The notes below the pieces were generated by a model. The model ran no database searches. It was given only the letters and a program-made list of their open reading frames with translations, and was not told where the DNA came from. Positions 26,705 to 35,836 of a stretch of DNA of 64,000 nt are shown piece by piece. Numbering within the stretch: position 1 is the stretch's first letter; the number at the start of each line of letters is the position of its first letter. The position numbers and the translations under genes are program-made. Source of the DNA: JAAXHH01 sp965225915 (GTDB taxonomy: Bacteria; JAAXHH01); assembly GCA_965225915.1 (NCBI GenBank), contig OZ245326.1:1178001-1242000 (forward strand). Reading direction: 5' to 3'.

Positions 26705-28099
26705 ATGCCGGAATCCGTTGAACACAAAGTCGAGGAGGCGGTCCTTCGCCGCGGAATGATGAAGCCGGGTGACCGGGTGGTCGCTGCGGTTTCGGGCGGT
26801 GTGGACTCGGTGGTCCTTCTCCACGTCATTCACGGCCTGTGCGACAGGTGGAACCTGACATTGACAGCGGCCCATCTCGACCATGGTCTTCGCGGTCATG
26901 AAGGGGAGGAAGACGCCGTCTTCGTCGCGGACTACGCGGCGTCCCTGGGTCTTCCCTGCGTCGTGGAACGGGCGGACGTCGCCGCCTATTGCCGACAAAA
27001 AGGCTGTTCAACCGAGCAAGGGGCCCGCGAGGTGAGGTACGGCTTCCTGCGGCGCGTGCTCCTGGAACATCACGCGGATTCCGTAGCAACGGGTCATACG
27101 GCGGACGACCAGGCCGAGACGGTGCTGATGCGCCTGTTGCGGGGCAGCGGCAGTTCCGGGTTGTCCGCTATCCGGCCTGTCAGGGACGGATGGATCATCC
27201 GGCCGATGCTGGACGTCACTGCTGGCGAGATCGCCGAGTATGCTCGAACGCATGGGCTGTCCTTCCGATTCGACCGGACCAACGCGAATCAGGACATTAT
27301 ACGTAACAGGATCCGGCACCACCTGGTGCCCTTGTTGCAGAGAGAATACAATCCTCTCATCGTTGAAGGCCTTGGACGGCTCGCCGACGTGATCCGGGAA
27401 GAGGCGGAGTACCTCGACGAACAGGCGCGGACTTTCCTCGATCGTCACATGCGCGGCAAGGATGGCCGGGTACTCCACCTGGGCATTGATGCCTGGCCGG
27501 ACACGGCGACCGCGGTTCAGCGCGTCCTTGTCCGCCATCTCGTGCGCGCGGCGGGAGGCAACGAGGAGCGCCTGAATTACGACCAGGTGGAAGTTACGCG
27601 TGCGTGGATCTCAACGGGCGGTACCGGCCAGATCCATGAGCTGCCCGGTGAGATTCGCGTGGAAAAACGTAAAGACGGACTGGTGGTATGTCGCGGTTCC
27701 ATCGTATCCTATTTGCTGGAACTTCAGACCCCCGGCCGTGTGGATGTACCCGGAACGGATCTTTCGATTAACGTCGAAGAATCCTCCATGAACGATGCAC
27801 CGGACGCGACCCCGCACCGGGCCGTATTCGACGCGGAGGTTGTACCGCGAAGGTGGACCGTGCGGTCCCGCGAACCGGGTGACCGCATGTCGCCCTACGG
27901 CCTGGAAGGACACAAGTCGCTGAAGAAGCTGTTCAACGAATGGGACGTGCCCCGGTTGTTGCGCAACCGCGTACCGGTCGTGACCGACGGGAACCGCGTG
28001 CTTTGGGTGGCCGGTTACCGGCAAAGCACCGTGGGCCTGGTCACCGGAAAGACCCGGCGTGTGATGGTCGCCGAACTGAAGTCCTCCGATCCGGACTGA
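26705..28099 (+). CDS. tilS: tRNA(Ile)-lysidine synthetase
   Basis: Converts C34 of the CAU anticodon of tRNA-Ile2 to lysidine using ATP and lysine, changing both codon reading and charging from Met to Ile. 464 residues: PP-loop motif SGGVDS near residue 30, N-terminal ATP-pyrophosphatase domain with the family sequence DHGLRG, GHTADDQAET near 133, NRIRHHLVPLL near 205, and a C-terminal TilS substrate-binding domain (PGDRMSPYGL, GHKSLKKLF, RNRVPVV). ATG 26705 has no clear Shine-Dalgarno sequence. The gene follows a CAU tRNA and its terminator, and leads tilS-hpt-ftsH-folP, the order known from Bacillus. Confidence 0.95.
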   Translation: MPESVEHKVEEAVLRRGMMKPGDRVVAAVSGGVDSVVLLHVIHGLCDRWNLTLTAAHLDHGLRGHEGEEDAVFVADYAASLGLPCVVERADVAAYCRQKGCSTEQGAREVRYGFLRRVLLEHHADSVATGHTADDQAETVLMRLLRGSGSSGLSAIRPVRDGWIIRPMLDVTAGEIAEYARTHGLSFRFDRTNANQDIIRNRIRHHLVPLLQREYNPLIVEGLGRLADVIREEAEYLDEQARTFLDRHMRGKDGRVLHLGIDAWPDTATAVQRVLVRHLVRAAGGNEERLNYDQVEVTRAWISTGGTGQIHELPGEIRVEKRKDGLVVCRGSIVSYLLELQTPGRVDVPGTDLSINVEESSMNDAPDATPHRAVFDAEVVPRRWTVRSREPGDRMSPYGLEGHKSLKKLFNEWDVPRLLRNRVPVVTDGNRVLWVAGYRQSTVGLVTGKTRRVMVAELKSSDPD

Positions 28100-28152
28100 T
28101 GTCGTCCGATCCGGGGTGAAGTCGTCCAACCCGCTCTTCATGGGATGAATTA

Positions 28153-28668
28153 ATGAAGATCCTCCTCACAGAAGAACAGATCGCGGAGAAGGTGCGGCAC
28201 CTGGCGGTGCGGCTGTCCACGGACTACAAGGAGAAAAACCCGCTGCTCATCGGATGTCTCAAGGGGTGCGTGGTTTTCATGGCCGACCTGATGAGAGAAA
28301 TCACGGTGCCTCACACCATCGACTTCATTCGCACCTCGACCTATGGCAAGGGGCAGACTTCGTCAGGGGTCGTTCGGGCCGATCTCTTCGATGTAAACGT
28401 CCGCGGCCGCCACGCTGTGATCGTCGAGGACATCGTTGACACGGGGCTGACGCTGGGCTATCTTACGGAAGCGTTGACAAAGCAGGAACCGCTGTCCTTG
28501 AAGGTATGCGCCCTGCTGGTCAAACCGGGGGCGTACCAGGCGCCCGCAACGATCGATTACAAGGGATTCGACATACCGGGCGATTTCGTCGTAGGGTATG
28601 GCCTCGACTGGGGCGAACGGTATCGCGACCTGCCTTACGTCGCCGTGGTCGATGAACAGGATGCTTGA
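28153..28668 (+). CDS. hpt: Hypoxanthine phosphoribosyltransferase
   Basis: Purine salvage: joins hypoxanthine or guanine to PRPP to make IMP or GMP in the cytosol. 171 residues, normal length. The PRPP-binding motif reads VIVEDIVDTGLTL near residue 92, with LIGCLKGCVVFMADL near 35 and VGYGLDWGERYRDLPYV near the C terminus. It lies 53 bases after tilS, in the conserved tilS-hpt-ftsH order. Confidence 0.94.
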   Translation: MKILLTEEQIAEKVRHLAVRLSTDYKEKNPLLIGCLKGCVVFMADLMREITVPHTIDFIRTSTYGKGQTSSGVVRADLFDVNVRGRHAVIVEDIVDTGLTLGYLTEALTKQEPLSLKVCALLVKPGAYQAPATIDYKGFDIPGDFVVGYGLDWGERYRDLPYVAVVDEQDA

Positions 28669-28768
28669 GCGTGGGGGCATGTGAGCGCAGGACGGACTTG
28701 CATATCCTCACGCTTATTTCTTGGCTGGACCCGGTACCAGACCGGCCGCGTGCACCGGAAACGATGAT

Positions 28769-28879
28769 ATGACGGAAAACGCCCGGGCAAAAACGGAACA
28801 AAAGGCCAAAGGCCGGCCAAGCCCCGCCAGGGCCGCGAGAACCGGCAGCACACACCCCGGCGGACCCGGACCATGGTGA
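28769..28879 (+). other. Upstream open frame likely encoding the displaced N-terminal tail of FtsH
   Basis: 36 codons from ATG 28769 (GGAAACGATGAT upstream) to TGA 28877-28879. The product is basic and Pro/Gly-rich and ends PGGPGPW, just like the cytoplasmic tail that precedes the first membrane helix in many FtsH proteins. The TGA lies just after the FtsH ATG. One extra G in the TGG at 28874-28876 would read ...PGPWVMWVLL in one frame. Confidence 0.5.
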
Positions 28880-30750
28880 TGTGGGTGCTACTGGCCTTGT
28901 TGTCGGTGGTGCTGGTGCAGTTTTTCAGCCGGAATCGTTCCGATGAAATGGAAATCGGCTACTCCGTTTTCAGGGACCACCTGGCCAATGGAAACGTTCA
29001 AAGCGTGACGATTCTGGAAAAGACCATTGTCGGCGATTTCAGAAACGGGATCAGTAAGCCAACCGTCGGAGGCCGGGAATCCCTGGAGACAAGATTCAAG
29101 GTCGAGATTCCCTTTGAAGACACGGAACTGATCGATGAACTGGTGCGGCGTAACGTTACGATCACCGCCCGCCCGAAGTCCATCCCGTGGTTCACCCACC
29201 TGGTGACCTGGCTGCCGCTGTTCCTCATCATTGGTCTGTGGATTTTCATCTTTCGCCTTTTGCAGGGAGGCCAGAAGGGGCTCTTTTCCATGGGCAAGAG
29301 CCAGGCGAAGCTGACCGGAGAACGCGACGGCGTAAAGTTCAGCGAGGTAGCCGGGGTCGAAGAGGCGAAGCGGGATCTCCAGGAAGTCGTGGAATTCCTC
29401 AAGAATCCGGACAAGTTCCGGCGATTCGGAGCGCGCCTGCCGAAAGGCGTTCTTCTGCTGGGACCACCGGGTACGGGCAAGACACTTATGGCCCGCGCGG
29501 TCGCGGGTGAAGCGGAAGTACCGTTCTTCGCCATGAGCGGTTCCGATTTCATGGAGATGTTCGTGGGCGTCGGCGCCTCCAGGATCCGGGACCTGTTCCG
29601 CCAGAGCAAGAACAACGCCCCGTGCATTATCTTCATCGACGAACTGGACGCCGTAGGCCGTCACCGTGGCGCGGGCCTGGGGGGCGGACACGACGAACGG
29701 GAGCAGACGCTGAACCAGTTGCTCGTGGAAATGGACGGGTTCGAACCCAATAGCGGTGTCGTCCTGATCGCCGCCACGAACCGGCCCGACGTCCTGGATC
29801 CGGCGCTGCTCAGGCCGGGGCGGTTCGACCGGTACATCACGGTGGACCGTCCGGACGTCAATGGACGCGAGCAGATCCTTCAAATCAAGGTGAACGACAA
29901 ACCCCTGGCGGAATCCGTCAACCTGAAGACGCTGGCCAGACTTACGCCGGGCATGTCGGGCGCGGACCTGGAAAACATCGTAAACGAAGGGGCCCTGCTC
30001 GCCGCGCGGGAAAACCATTCGAACATCACCATGGAAGATCTTGAACGCGCCAGGGATCGAATCGTCATGGGCTCTGAACACCAGTTAATCATGTCGGAAG
30101 AAGAGCGCAAAACGGTAGCTTACCACGAAAGCGGCCACGCCATGACCGCCGCCCTGATCCCGGAGATCGACTCCCCGCACAGTGTTACAATCATCCCAAG
30201 AGGACAGGCGCTGGGCATCACCTACTCCATACCCGAGGAAGACCAGTACCTTTATTCGGAAGCCTGGTGCCGCGGGCAGATCACCTGTCTGCTCGCCGGG
30301 CAGGTGGCGGAACGCATCGGGGTCGGAGACACGTTCAACGGGGTCGGCGACGACATCAAACGCGCCACGGAACTCGCGCGCCACATGGTCTGCGGGTGGG
30401 GGATGGGTGAACTGGGCCCGCTGGCCCTGGGAAACCAGGAAGGGGAAGTCTTCCTGGGACGGGAACTCACCCGGAAGCGAGACTATAGTAACAAGACGGC
30501 CGTGATAGTCGACAAGGATATTCGAAGGATCATGGATTCCTGCCGGCAACGGGCGGAGACCATCCTGACGGAACGGGAAACCGCGCTGCACAGAATGGCG
30601 GAGGCGCTGCTCGTGCACGAAACGCTGGACAGAGACCAGTTGGTACGTGTGCTTGAAGGGAAACCGCTGGAGACACCGGTAAAGGACGAAGAAACAGCGC
30701 CCGCCAGCACGCCGCTCTCGGAGCCACCGCTGGCCGCCCCCGGAGTTTGA
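28873..30750 (+). CDS. ftsH: ATP-dependent zinc metalloprotease FtsH
   Basis: Membrane-anchored AAA+ protease that degrades misfolded and regulatory membrane proteins. 625 residues: TM1 (about 3-18), periplasmic FtsH_ext domain, TM2 (about 112-132), AAA domain with Walker A GPPGTGKT at about 197, Walker B IIFIDELDAVGR, and second region of homology NRPDVLDPALLRPGRFDR; then the M41 peptidase with HESGH at about 418-422 and a later metal-binding Asp. ATG 28873 gives a very short cytoplasmic N terminus; an upstream frame may encode the usual tail. folP follows directly. Confidence 0.96.
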   Translation: MVMWVLLALLSVVLVQFFSRNRSDEMEIGYSVFRDHLANGNVQSVTILEKTIVGDFRNGISKPTVGGRESLETRFKVEIPFEDTELIDELVRRNVTITARPKSIPWFTHLVTWLPLFLIIGLWIFIFRLLQGGQKGLFSMGKSQAKLTGERDGVKFSEVAGVEEAKRDLQEVVEFLKNPDKFRRFGARLPKGVLLLGPPGTGKTLMARAVAGEAEVPFFAMSGSDFMEMFVGVGASRIRDLFRQSKNNAPCIIFIDELDAVGRHRGAGLGGGHDEREQTLNQLLVEMDGFEPNSGVVLIAATNRPDVLDPALLRPGRFDRYITVDRPDVNGREQILQIKVNDKPLAESVNLKTLARLTPGMSGADLENIVNEGALLAARENHSNITMEDLERARDRIVMGSEHQLIMSEEERKTVAYHESGHAMTAALIPEIDSPHSVTIIPRGQALGITYSIPEEDQYLYSEAWCRGQITCLLAGQVAERIGVGDTFNGVGDDIKRATELARHMVCGWGMGELGPLALGNQEGEVFLGRELTRKRDYSNKTAVIVDKDIRRIMDSCRQRAETILTERETALHRMAEALLVHETLDRDQLVRVLEGKPLETPVKDEETAPASTPLSEPPLAAPGV

Positions 30751-30752
30751 TC

Positions 30753-31607
30753 GTGCATGATGAACTGGTCGTCGAGGGCACCGGGTTTCGGTTGGATTGT
30801 TCGAAGCGCACGGGGATCATGGGGATCCTGAACGTGACACCGGATTCCTTCTACGACGGCGGCTGGTATCGGGATACGGAGACCGCGGTCCATCACGGCC
30901 TGCGCATGGCCGGCGAAGGTGCGGATATCATCGATGTCGGCGGCGAATCCACCCGGCCTGGTGCGGAGGCTGTCGATCTCGAGGAGGAACTCAAACGGGT
31001 CATCCCCGTTATAGAAAAGTTGAGCGACCGGATCGAACAGCCGGTGTCCATCGATACCCGGCGGGCCGAAGTCGCCCACCAGGCAATACGCGCTGGCGCC
31101 CGGATGGTGAACGACGTCAGCGGCATGACCGCCGATCCGAAAATGATCGAGGCGGTTGCCTCCGCCAGGGTGCCCGTGGTAATCATGCATACGGCGGGAA
31201 GACCGGCGGACATGCAGAAGAATCCCGGTTACAAAGATACAGTGGGCGAGATCGTCGACTGGCTGGCTTCGCGAATCGACTACGCCGTAGACAACGGTGT
31301 CCAGAGATCCAGAATCATCATCGATCCTGGCATTGGGTTCGGAAAACGGTTGAGCGACAATCTGCTCCTGATCCGGTCTCTGGCGTCCTTTCGAACGCTG
31401 AAACGCCCCATTTTGATCGGACCGTCGCGAAAGTCGTTCATCGGTCGCGTGCTCGACGTGAAGAAAAATGACCGGCTGGAAGGTACGGCGGCGGCGGTCG
31501 CACTGAGTGTCGCCAACGGCGCCGGCATCGTGCGGGTGCACGAAGTCACGGAGATGGGACGCGTAGTCCGCATGACCGACGCGATCTGCCGGGCACGGCA
31601 GGAATAG
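30753..31607 (+). CDS. folP: Dihydropteroate synthase
   Basis: Joins p-aminobenzoate to 6-hydroxymethyl-7,8-dihydropterin diphosphate in folate synthesis; the sulfonamide target. About 284 residues, TIM barrel. Motifs: MGILNVTPDSFYDGG near residue 24, VGGESTRPGA near 60, ISIDT-like VSIDTRRAEVA near 105, VNDVSG near 125, MHTAG near 148 (commonly MHMQG/MH), IIIDPGIGFGK near 190, GPSRKSF near 222. GTG 30753 is preferred over TTG 30747 because GGAG lies eight bases upstream. It follows ftsH, a widespread pairing. Confidence 0.94.
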   Translation: MHDELVVEGTGFRLDCSKRTGIMGILNVTPDSFYDGGWYRDTETAVHHGLRMAGEGADIIDVGGESTRPGAEAVDLEEELKRVIPVIEKLSDRIEQPVSIDTRRAEVAHQAIRAGARMVNDVSGMTADPKMIEAVASARVPVVIMHTAGRPADMQKNPGYKDTVGEIVDWLASRIDYAVDNGVQRSRIIIDPGIGFGKRLSDNLLLIRSLASFRTLKRPILIGPSRKSFIGRVLDVKKNDRLEGTAAAVALSVANGAGIVRVHEVTEMGRVVRMTDAICRARQE

Positions 31608-31643
31608 CGCGCCCGTCGAATACAGGCAATCAATCTAACCATC

Positions 31644-32561
31644 ATGAACATAAACATTGTAATACTGGGTTCCGGAGGCGCCATACCGACCCTGACACGC
31701 AATTTACCCTCGGTAGCCGTCCAATGCGACGGCCGCGTGTTCCTGTTCGACTGCGGCGAGGGCACCCAGACGCAGATAGTCCGGGCGAAACTGGCCCAGA
31801 GCAAAATCGAGGGGATTTACATTTCCCATCTGCACGGCGACCACGTCATGGGGTTGCCCGGTCTATTGATGACCATGGGCCAGGTACCCAGGGAACGGCC
31901 CCTTTACATATACGGACCACCGGGCATCGCCGACTTCGTGGAAGGCAACCGGCGCTTCCTGGGCTACCAGTGCCCGTTTCCCGTGATTATCGCGGAAAAC
32001 GAGGGCGGACTGGTTTCGGAGGACGATAGGATCTTTATCGAGGCCGTCCCCGCGGACCACAGTTGTTTCACACTGGCCTTTGCGTTCCAGGAACGGGACC
32101 GTCCAGGCCAGTTTCGGGTCGAGGAGGCGAGGAAGCTGGGTATACCCCCGGGTCCGCTTTACGGCCGTCTTCAGGCGGGCGAAACCGTCACGTTGCAGGA
32201 TGGACAGGTGATCGAGCCCCGACAGGTACTGGGTCCCATCCGGCGGGGACGGAAGATCGTGTATGCTACGGATACCCGGCCGTGCGACCAGGTGGCGTCT
32301 CTGGCACTCGAGGCGGATGTGCTGATCCACGACGGGATGTTCAGCGACGAACTACGGGCTCAGGCCCGACAGAAGCACCACTCGACGGTCGTTCAGGCCG
32401 CCCGCATCGCGCGCCGCGCGAAAGTCGGCAGTCTCGTGCTGACCCACATCAGTTCCCGTTACATGCAGGAAGCGCCGCTGGCCGCCGAAGCGCGCAAGAT
32501 CTTCCCCGCCTCACGAGTCGCGCGGGACCTCATGGAAATCAACGTACCCATGTACAAGTGA
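31644..32561 (+). CDS. rnz: Ribonuclease Z
   Basis: Endonuclease trimming the 3' trailer of tRNA precursors that lack an encoded CCA, as all tRNAs in this window do. 305 residues, metallo-beta-lactamase fold: LGSGGAIPT near the N terminus, zinc motif SHLHGDH near 61-67, PADHS near 135, DTRPC near 211, and HHSTV plus LTHISSRY near 245-275. It follows folP by 36 bases. After the stop a short tandem ATCCCGGCAGG duplication precedes the convergent MBL-rhodanese gene. Confidence 0.93.
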   Translation: MNINIVILGSGGAIPTLTRNLPSVAVQCDGRVFLFDCGEGTQTQIVRAKLAQSKIEGIYISHLHGDHVMGLPGLLMTMGQVPRERPLYIYGPPGIADFVEGNRRFLGYQCPFPVIIAENEGGLVSEDDRIFIEAVPADHSCFTLAFAFQERDRPGQFRVEEARKLGIPPGPLYGRLQAGETVTLQDGQVIEPRQVLGPIRRGRKIVYATDTRPCDQVASLALEADVLIHDGMFSDELRAQARQKHHSTVVQAARIARRAKVGSLVLTHISSRYMQEAPLAAEARKIFPASRVARDLMEINVPMYK

Positions 32562-32601
32562 TTCCAACCGATCGTATCCCGGCAGGGTATATCCCGGCAG
32601 G

Positions 32602-33996
32602 TCAGGTCGCGACTTCCCGTTGAACAGCTTCCCAGGCAGCGTAACCCCCGACCAGGTCCATGACTTCCACGATGCCGTGCCGCTTGAGGATACTGGCCGC
32701 CATGGCGGAACGATAACCTCCGGCGCACTGTACGACCACCGTCGCGTCGGTGGGGATCTCCTCCAGGCGCTCCTGCAGGTGATTCAGCGGTACGTGGAGG
32801 CTGTCCGGAATGTGCTTTTCCGCCCGTTCCCGTTCGGACCGGATATCGAGGATCACGGGCGGTTTATCCTGGTCCAGGCGGTCCTTCAGCGTCGCCGCGG
32901 TGATGCGGTTGGTCCGGCCTACCAGGTCCGGCCGGTCGGCCAGCGCATGCATGCCGCCCTCGAGGTATCCTGCGATATGATCGAAGCCGATGCGGCCCAG
33001 CCGCACGGCCGATTCTTCCTCCGCGCCGGTCTGCGTGACCAGGATGATCGGCCGGTCGCGTCTTAGCAGGGTCCCCGCCCAGGTGGCGTATTGCCCCCCG
33101 AGCCCGATATTGAAACTGTCCACGAGGTGCGCGCCTTCGTAATCCGCGGCGTCCCGCGTGTCCAGGACCAGGGCGCCGTCCTTCGCCCTGGACAGCACCT
33201 CGTCCAGCGCCAACGGGTTCAGGTTCCGGGTCAGCAGGTGATCCAGCGTATCGTGTTCCCGCGCATTGAATTTCGCGTCATAGCTGAAGTACGACGGCGC
33301 GTCCGGCTGATCCGTCGTGACAAGTCGAACGAAGGTCTCCCGGTCCATCGGTTGCAGGGCATAGTTGTACAGCTTCTGGGCGCCCATGGTGGAAACCGTG
33401 TCCGAGCTCAGGTTCTTTCCGCACAACGACCCGGCGCCATGGGCGGGATAGACCAGCGTTTCGTCGCTCGTGCCGGGAAGCAGTTTGTCATGCAGCGAGC
33501 CGTACAGCAGGGCGGCCAGGTCCGCGGCCTTCCAGCCGACCGAGGCCCTGAGGTCGGGGCGGCCCACGTCGCCGATGAACAGGGTATCCCCGGTCAGCAC
33601 GGCAGAAGGCGCGGCTTCCTTCTCGGGATCAAACACCAGGATACAGACGGATTCGGGGGAGTGCCCGGGTGTCTCGAGGAACTTCAGACGGATCCCGCCC
33701 AGGTTCATGTTCTCTCCGTCCCTCATCGGCTCGAAGGCATAGCCCGCCTCGGCCCTCGCCCCCAGGTGGATTACGGCGCCGGTGCGGTCCCTCAGTTCCA
33801 GGTGCCCCGCGGCGAAGTCGGCATGGAAGTGCGTAAGAAAAACATGGTTGATCGTCAAATTCCGGCTGTCCGCCTCTTCCATGTACTGTTCAATGTCGCG
33901 CTGCGGATCCACGACGGCCGCGGCTCCCGATGCCTCGTCACCGAGGAAATAGGACGCGTGGGCCAGGCATCCCAGGTAATATTGCTTTAGTATCAT
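32602..33996 (-). CDS. MBL-fold hydrolase with two rhodanese domains (persulfide dioxygenase-like)
   Basis: 464 residues. The N-terminal metallo-beta-lactamase domain (about 1-240) has THFHADFAAGH, TPGHSPES and LTGDTLFIGDVGRPDL, like ETHE1/YcbL-type persulfide dioxygenases and glyoxalase II relatives. Two rhodanese domains follow. The first (about 265-355) lacks the active-site Cys: its loop reads ILVTQTGAEEE. The second (about 370-460) keeps it in VVQCAGGYRS. Such proteins handle glutathione persulfide or sulfane sulfur. ATG 33994-33996 has AAGGAG upstream. It converges with rnz. Confidence 0.88.
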   Translation of the reverse strand: MILKQYYLGCLAHASYFLGDEASGAAAVVDPQRDIEQYMEEADSRNLTINHVFLTHFHADFAAGHLELRDRTGAVIHLGARAEAGYAFEPMRDGENMNLGGIRLKFLETPGHSPESVCILVFDPEKEAAPSAVLTGDTLFIGDVGRPDLRASVGWKAADLAALLYGSLHDKLLPGTSDETLVYPAHGAGSLCGKNLSSDTVSTMGAQKLYNYALQPMDRETFVRLVTTDQPDAPSYFSYDAKFNAREHDTLDHLLTRNLNPLALDEVLSRAKDGALVLDTRDAADYEGAHLVDSFNIGLGGQYATWAGTLLRRDRPIILVTQTGAEEESAVRLGRIGFDHIAGYLEGGMHALADRPDLVGRTNRITAATLKDRLDQDKPPVILDIRSERERAEKHIPDSLHVPLNHLQERLEEIPTDATVVVQCAGGYRSAMAASILKRHGIVEVMDLVGGYAAWEAVQREVAT

Positions 33997-34099
33997 GATC
34001 GACTCCTTCCACTTGCCACCCGGTTCGCCTCGGCCGGGAATCGGCCGAAAAATAGGGTGATCACACCCGTCCCGGGATCGGGGACGGATCGCCGCAGTG

Positions 34100-35809
34100 T
34101 TAGTGTTCTCCGATGTACAGGGTGAGCGATGAGCTCATCACCTGGTCGCCCCGCCACGACCGGAAACCCGAAGCGTTCGGTTCCAGCGCCGTGCCTTTCA
34201 GGTAGGGTTTCCAGATCTGCGCCCGCTGCCTGTACCACAGAAACACGCCGGCCACGTCCTCCACAAGCAGACGCTCCGCTTCTTTGTACAGGGCGATGCG
34301 CCGTTCCAGGTCTCTGACTTCCGCGCCCGCCGCGGTCATCAGGTCGTCGAAGGCGGGATTGTTCCAGTTGTGCCGCCCGTTGTACCGCCAGAGTCCGAGG
34401 AGATTGCTCGGATCCACGAAATCGAATTCGTAGGGTACCAGCCCGAAGGTGAAAGTGTGATTGTTCAGCCCGTCCATGAAGACCTTGTTCTCCACGTTCC
34501 GCACTTCGACCTTCATGTTGAGGTTGCGTTGCAGCATCGCCTGCAGGCCCTCCGCCGCGTCGCGGTGCATGACAATCTCGTTGCGCAGCCACATGTCCAG
34601 TTCGGGCAAACCACGGCCATCCGGATAACCCGCCTCCGAAAGGAGCTGCCTGGCGCGCTCCGGGTCGTATCGCTGGCTTTCCGCGAAGACATTGTCGGAA
34701 TAAGCCGGAAACCCTGGAGGCAGCATGGCGTAGGCGGGAATGGCGAACCCCTTGAGCGCGGAACGGCACAGCGCGTCCCGGTCGATGGCGAGGCTTATGG
34801 CGAGGCGGACTCTACGGTCGTTGAACGGCGGTTTCTGGACATCGAAGAACAAGTAGTGAGTGAAGAAGTTAGGCCACGTGTGGACCTGGTCGTCCAGGTT
34901 CTCGTCCGAGTGCAGCCGCGCCAGTTCCGCCTGGTTCTCCACCTCGGCTATATCGATTTCGCCGGCTTCGTACGCCGGAAGCCGCTGGGGCGGCGTGGTC
35001 AGGTTGAACATCTTGTAAATCAAGCGTTCCAGGTAGGGTTTGTCGACCCCGCGGTACATGGGATTGGCCTCGTAAATCATCTGCTCGCCCTTGGTCCATT
35101 CCACCATCACGAAGGGACCGGAGGATATGCAGGTTTCCGGCCTGGTGGACCAGGTGTCGCCGTACTTGCGCACGGCATGCTCGGGTGAAACCCAGGAATA
35201 GGTCAGCAGCAGCGGGAGGTGGGGCGTGGGTTCCTCGGTAGCGATATGCAGCGTGAGGTCATCGGGTGCCCGCACGCCGAGGGAGTCCACCGGAACCTTC
35301 CGGGCGACGACAGCCTGCCAGTTCCTGATCGGCTGGTAGTACCACCCGAAATCATAGGCGTTTTCCGGGTCCGCGCCCCGGCGAAGGGAAAAGACGTAAT
35401 CGTGGGCCGTCAACGGTCGGCCGTCGCTCCACTGCAGTCCAGGACGCAGATGGAAGGTCCATTCCAGTCCGTCATCGGACATCTCCCACCGTTCCGCTGC
35501 GCCGCCCCTCAACCGGAAATCCCGATTGGTGCGCGTTAACGGTTCGGCGATGATGTATTTCCCCTCGGCACCCTTGTAAACCGTGCGAAACCACTCGTTG
35601 TAGGGCCGGGATTCCGAGAACTTGTGCAGGACCTGTTGATCGGGAGGCAGGGCGTCCGCTGGCAGCGGCACCCCGATGGAATTGACGTAACGCGGTCCGT
35701 TGGCGGGGAGCAGGACGTCGACTAGGCCGTGGATCGACCAGGTAATCCCCGCGATGAGGATGAGGCAACTCGACCGCCGAAGAAATGATATGCCGGTTTG
35801 TTTTCGCAT
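34100..35809 (-). CDS. oppA: Oligopeptide ABC transporter substrate-binding protein (OppA-like)
   Basis: 569-residue periplasmic SBP_bac_5 protein. A signal or anchor segment covers about residues 10-35; no lipobox Cys follows, so it may be N-terminally anchored. Motifs: AERWEMSDDGLEWTFHLRPGLQWSDG, LTAHDYVFSL, RRVRLAISLAIDRDAL, LLSEAGYPDGRGLPEL. It is the intact paralogue of the frameshifted gene at 6.2-8.0 kb; both end in a MYIG/LYIGE motif. It is the last gene of the leftward unit oppB - DUF368 - oppC - oppA and lies 27 bases after oppC. No ATPase genes are attached. Confidence 0.9.
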   Translation of the reverse strand: MRKQTGISFLRRSSCLILIAGITWSIHGLVDVLLPANGPRYVNSIGVPLPADALPPDQQVLHKFSESRPYNEWFRTVYKGAEGKYIIAEPLTRTNRDFRLRGGAAERWEMSDDGLEWTFHLRPGLQWSDGRPLTAHDYVFSLRRGADPENAYDFGWYYQPIRNWQAVVARKVPVDSLGVRAPDDLTLHIATEEPTPHLPLLLTYSWVSPEHAVRKYGDTWSTRPETCISSGPFVMVEWTKGEQMIYEANPMYRGVDKPYLERLIYKMFNLTTPPQRLPAYEAGEIDIAEVENQAELARLHSDENLDDQVHTWPNFFTHYLFFDVQKPPFNDRRVRLAISLAIDRDALCRSALKGFAIPAYAMLPPGFPAYSDNVFAESQRYDPERARQLLSEAGYPDGRGLPELDMWLRNEIVMHRDAAEGLQAMLQRNLNMKVEVRNVENKVFMDGLNNHTFTFGLVPYEFDFVDPSNLLGLWRYNGRHNWNNPAFDDLMTAAGAEVRDLERRIALYKEAERLLVEDVAGVFLWYRQRAQIWKPYLKGTALEPNASGFRSWRGDQVMSSSLTLYIGEH

Positions 35810-35836
35810 GTTGCACCTGCCATATGACGGGACTCC

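Noticed and set aside
28888..30081. 397-codon minus-strand open frame opposite ftsH
   Set aside because: ftsH has every catalytic motif; the antisense frame has none.
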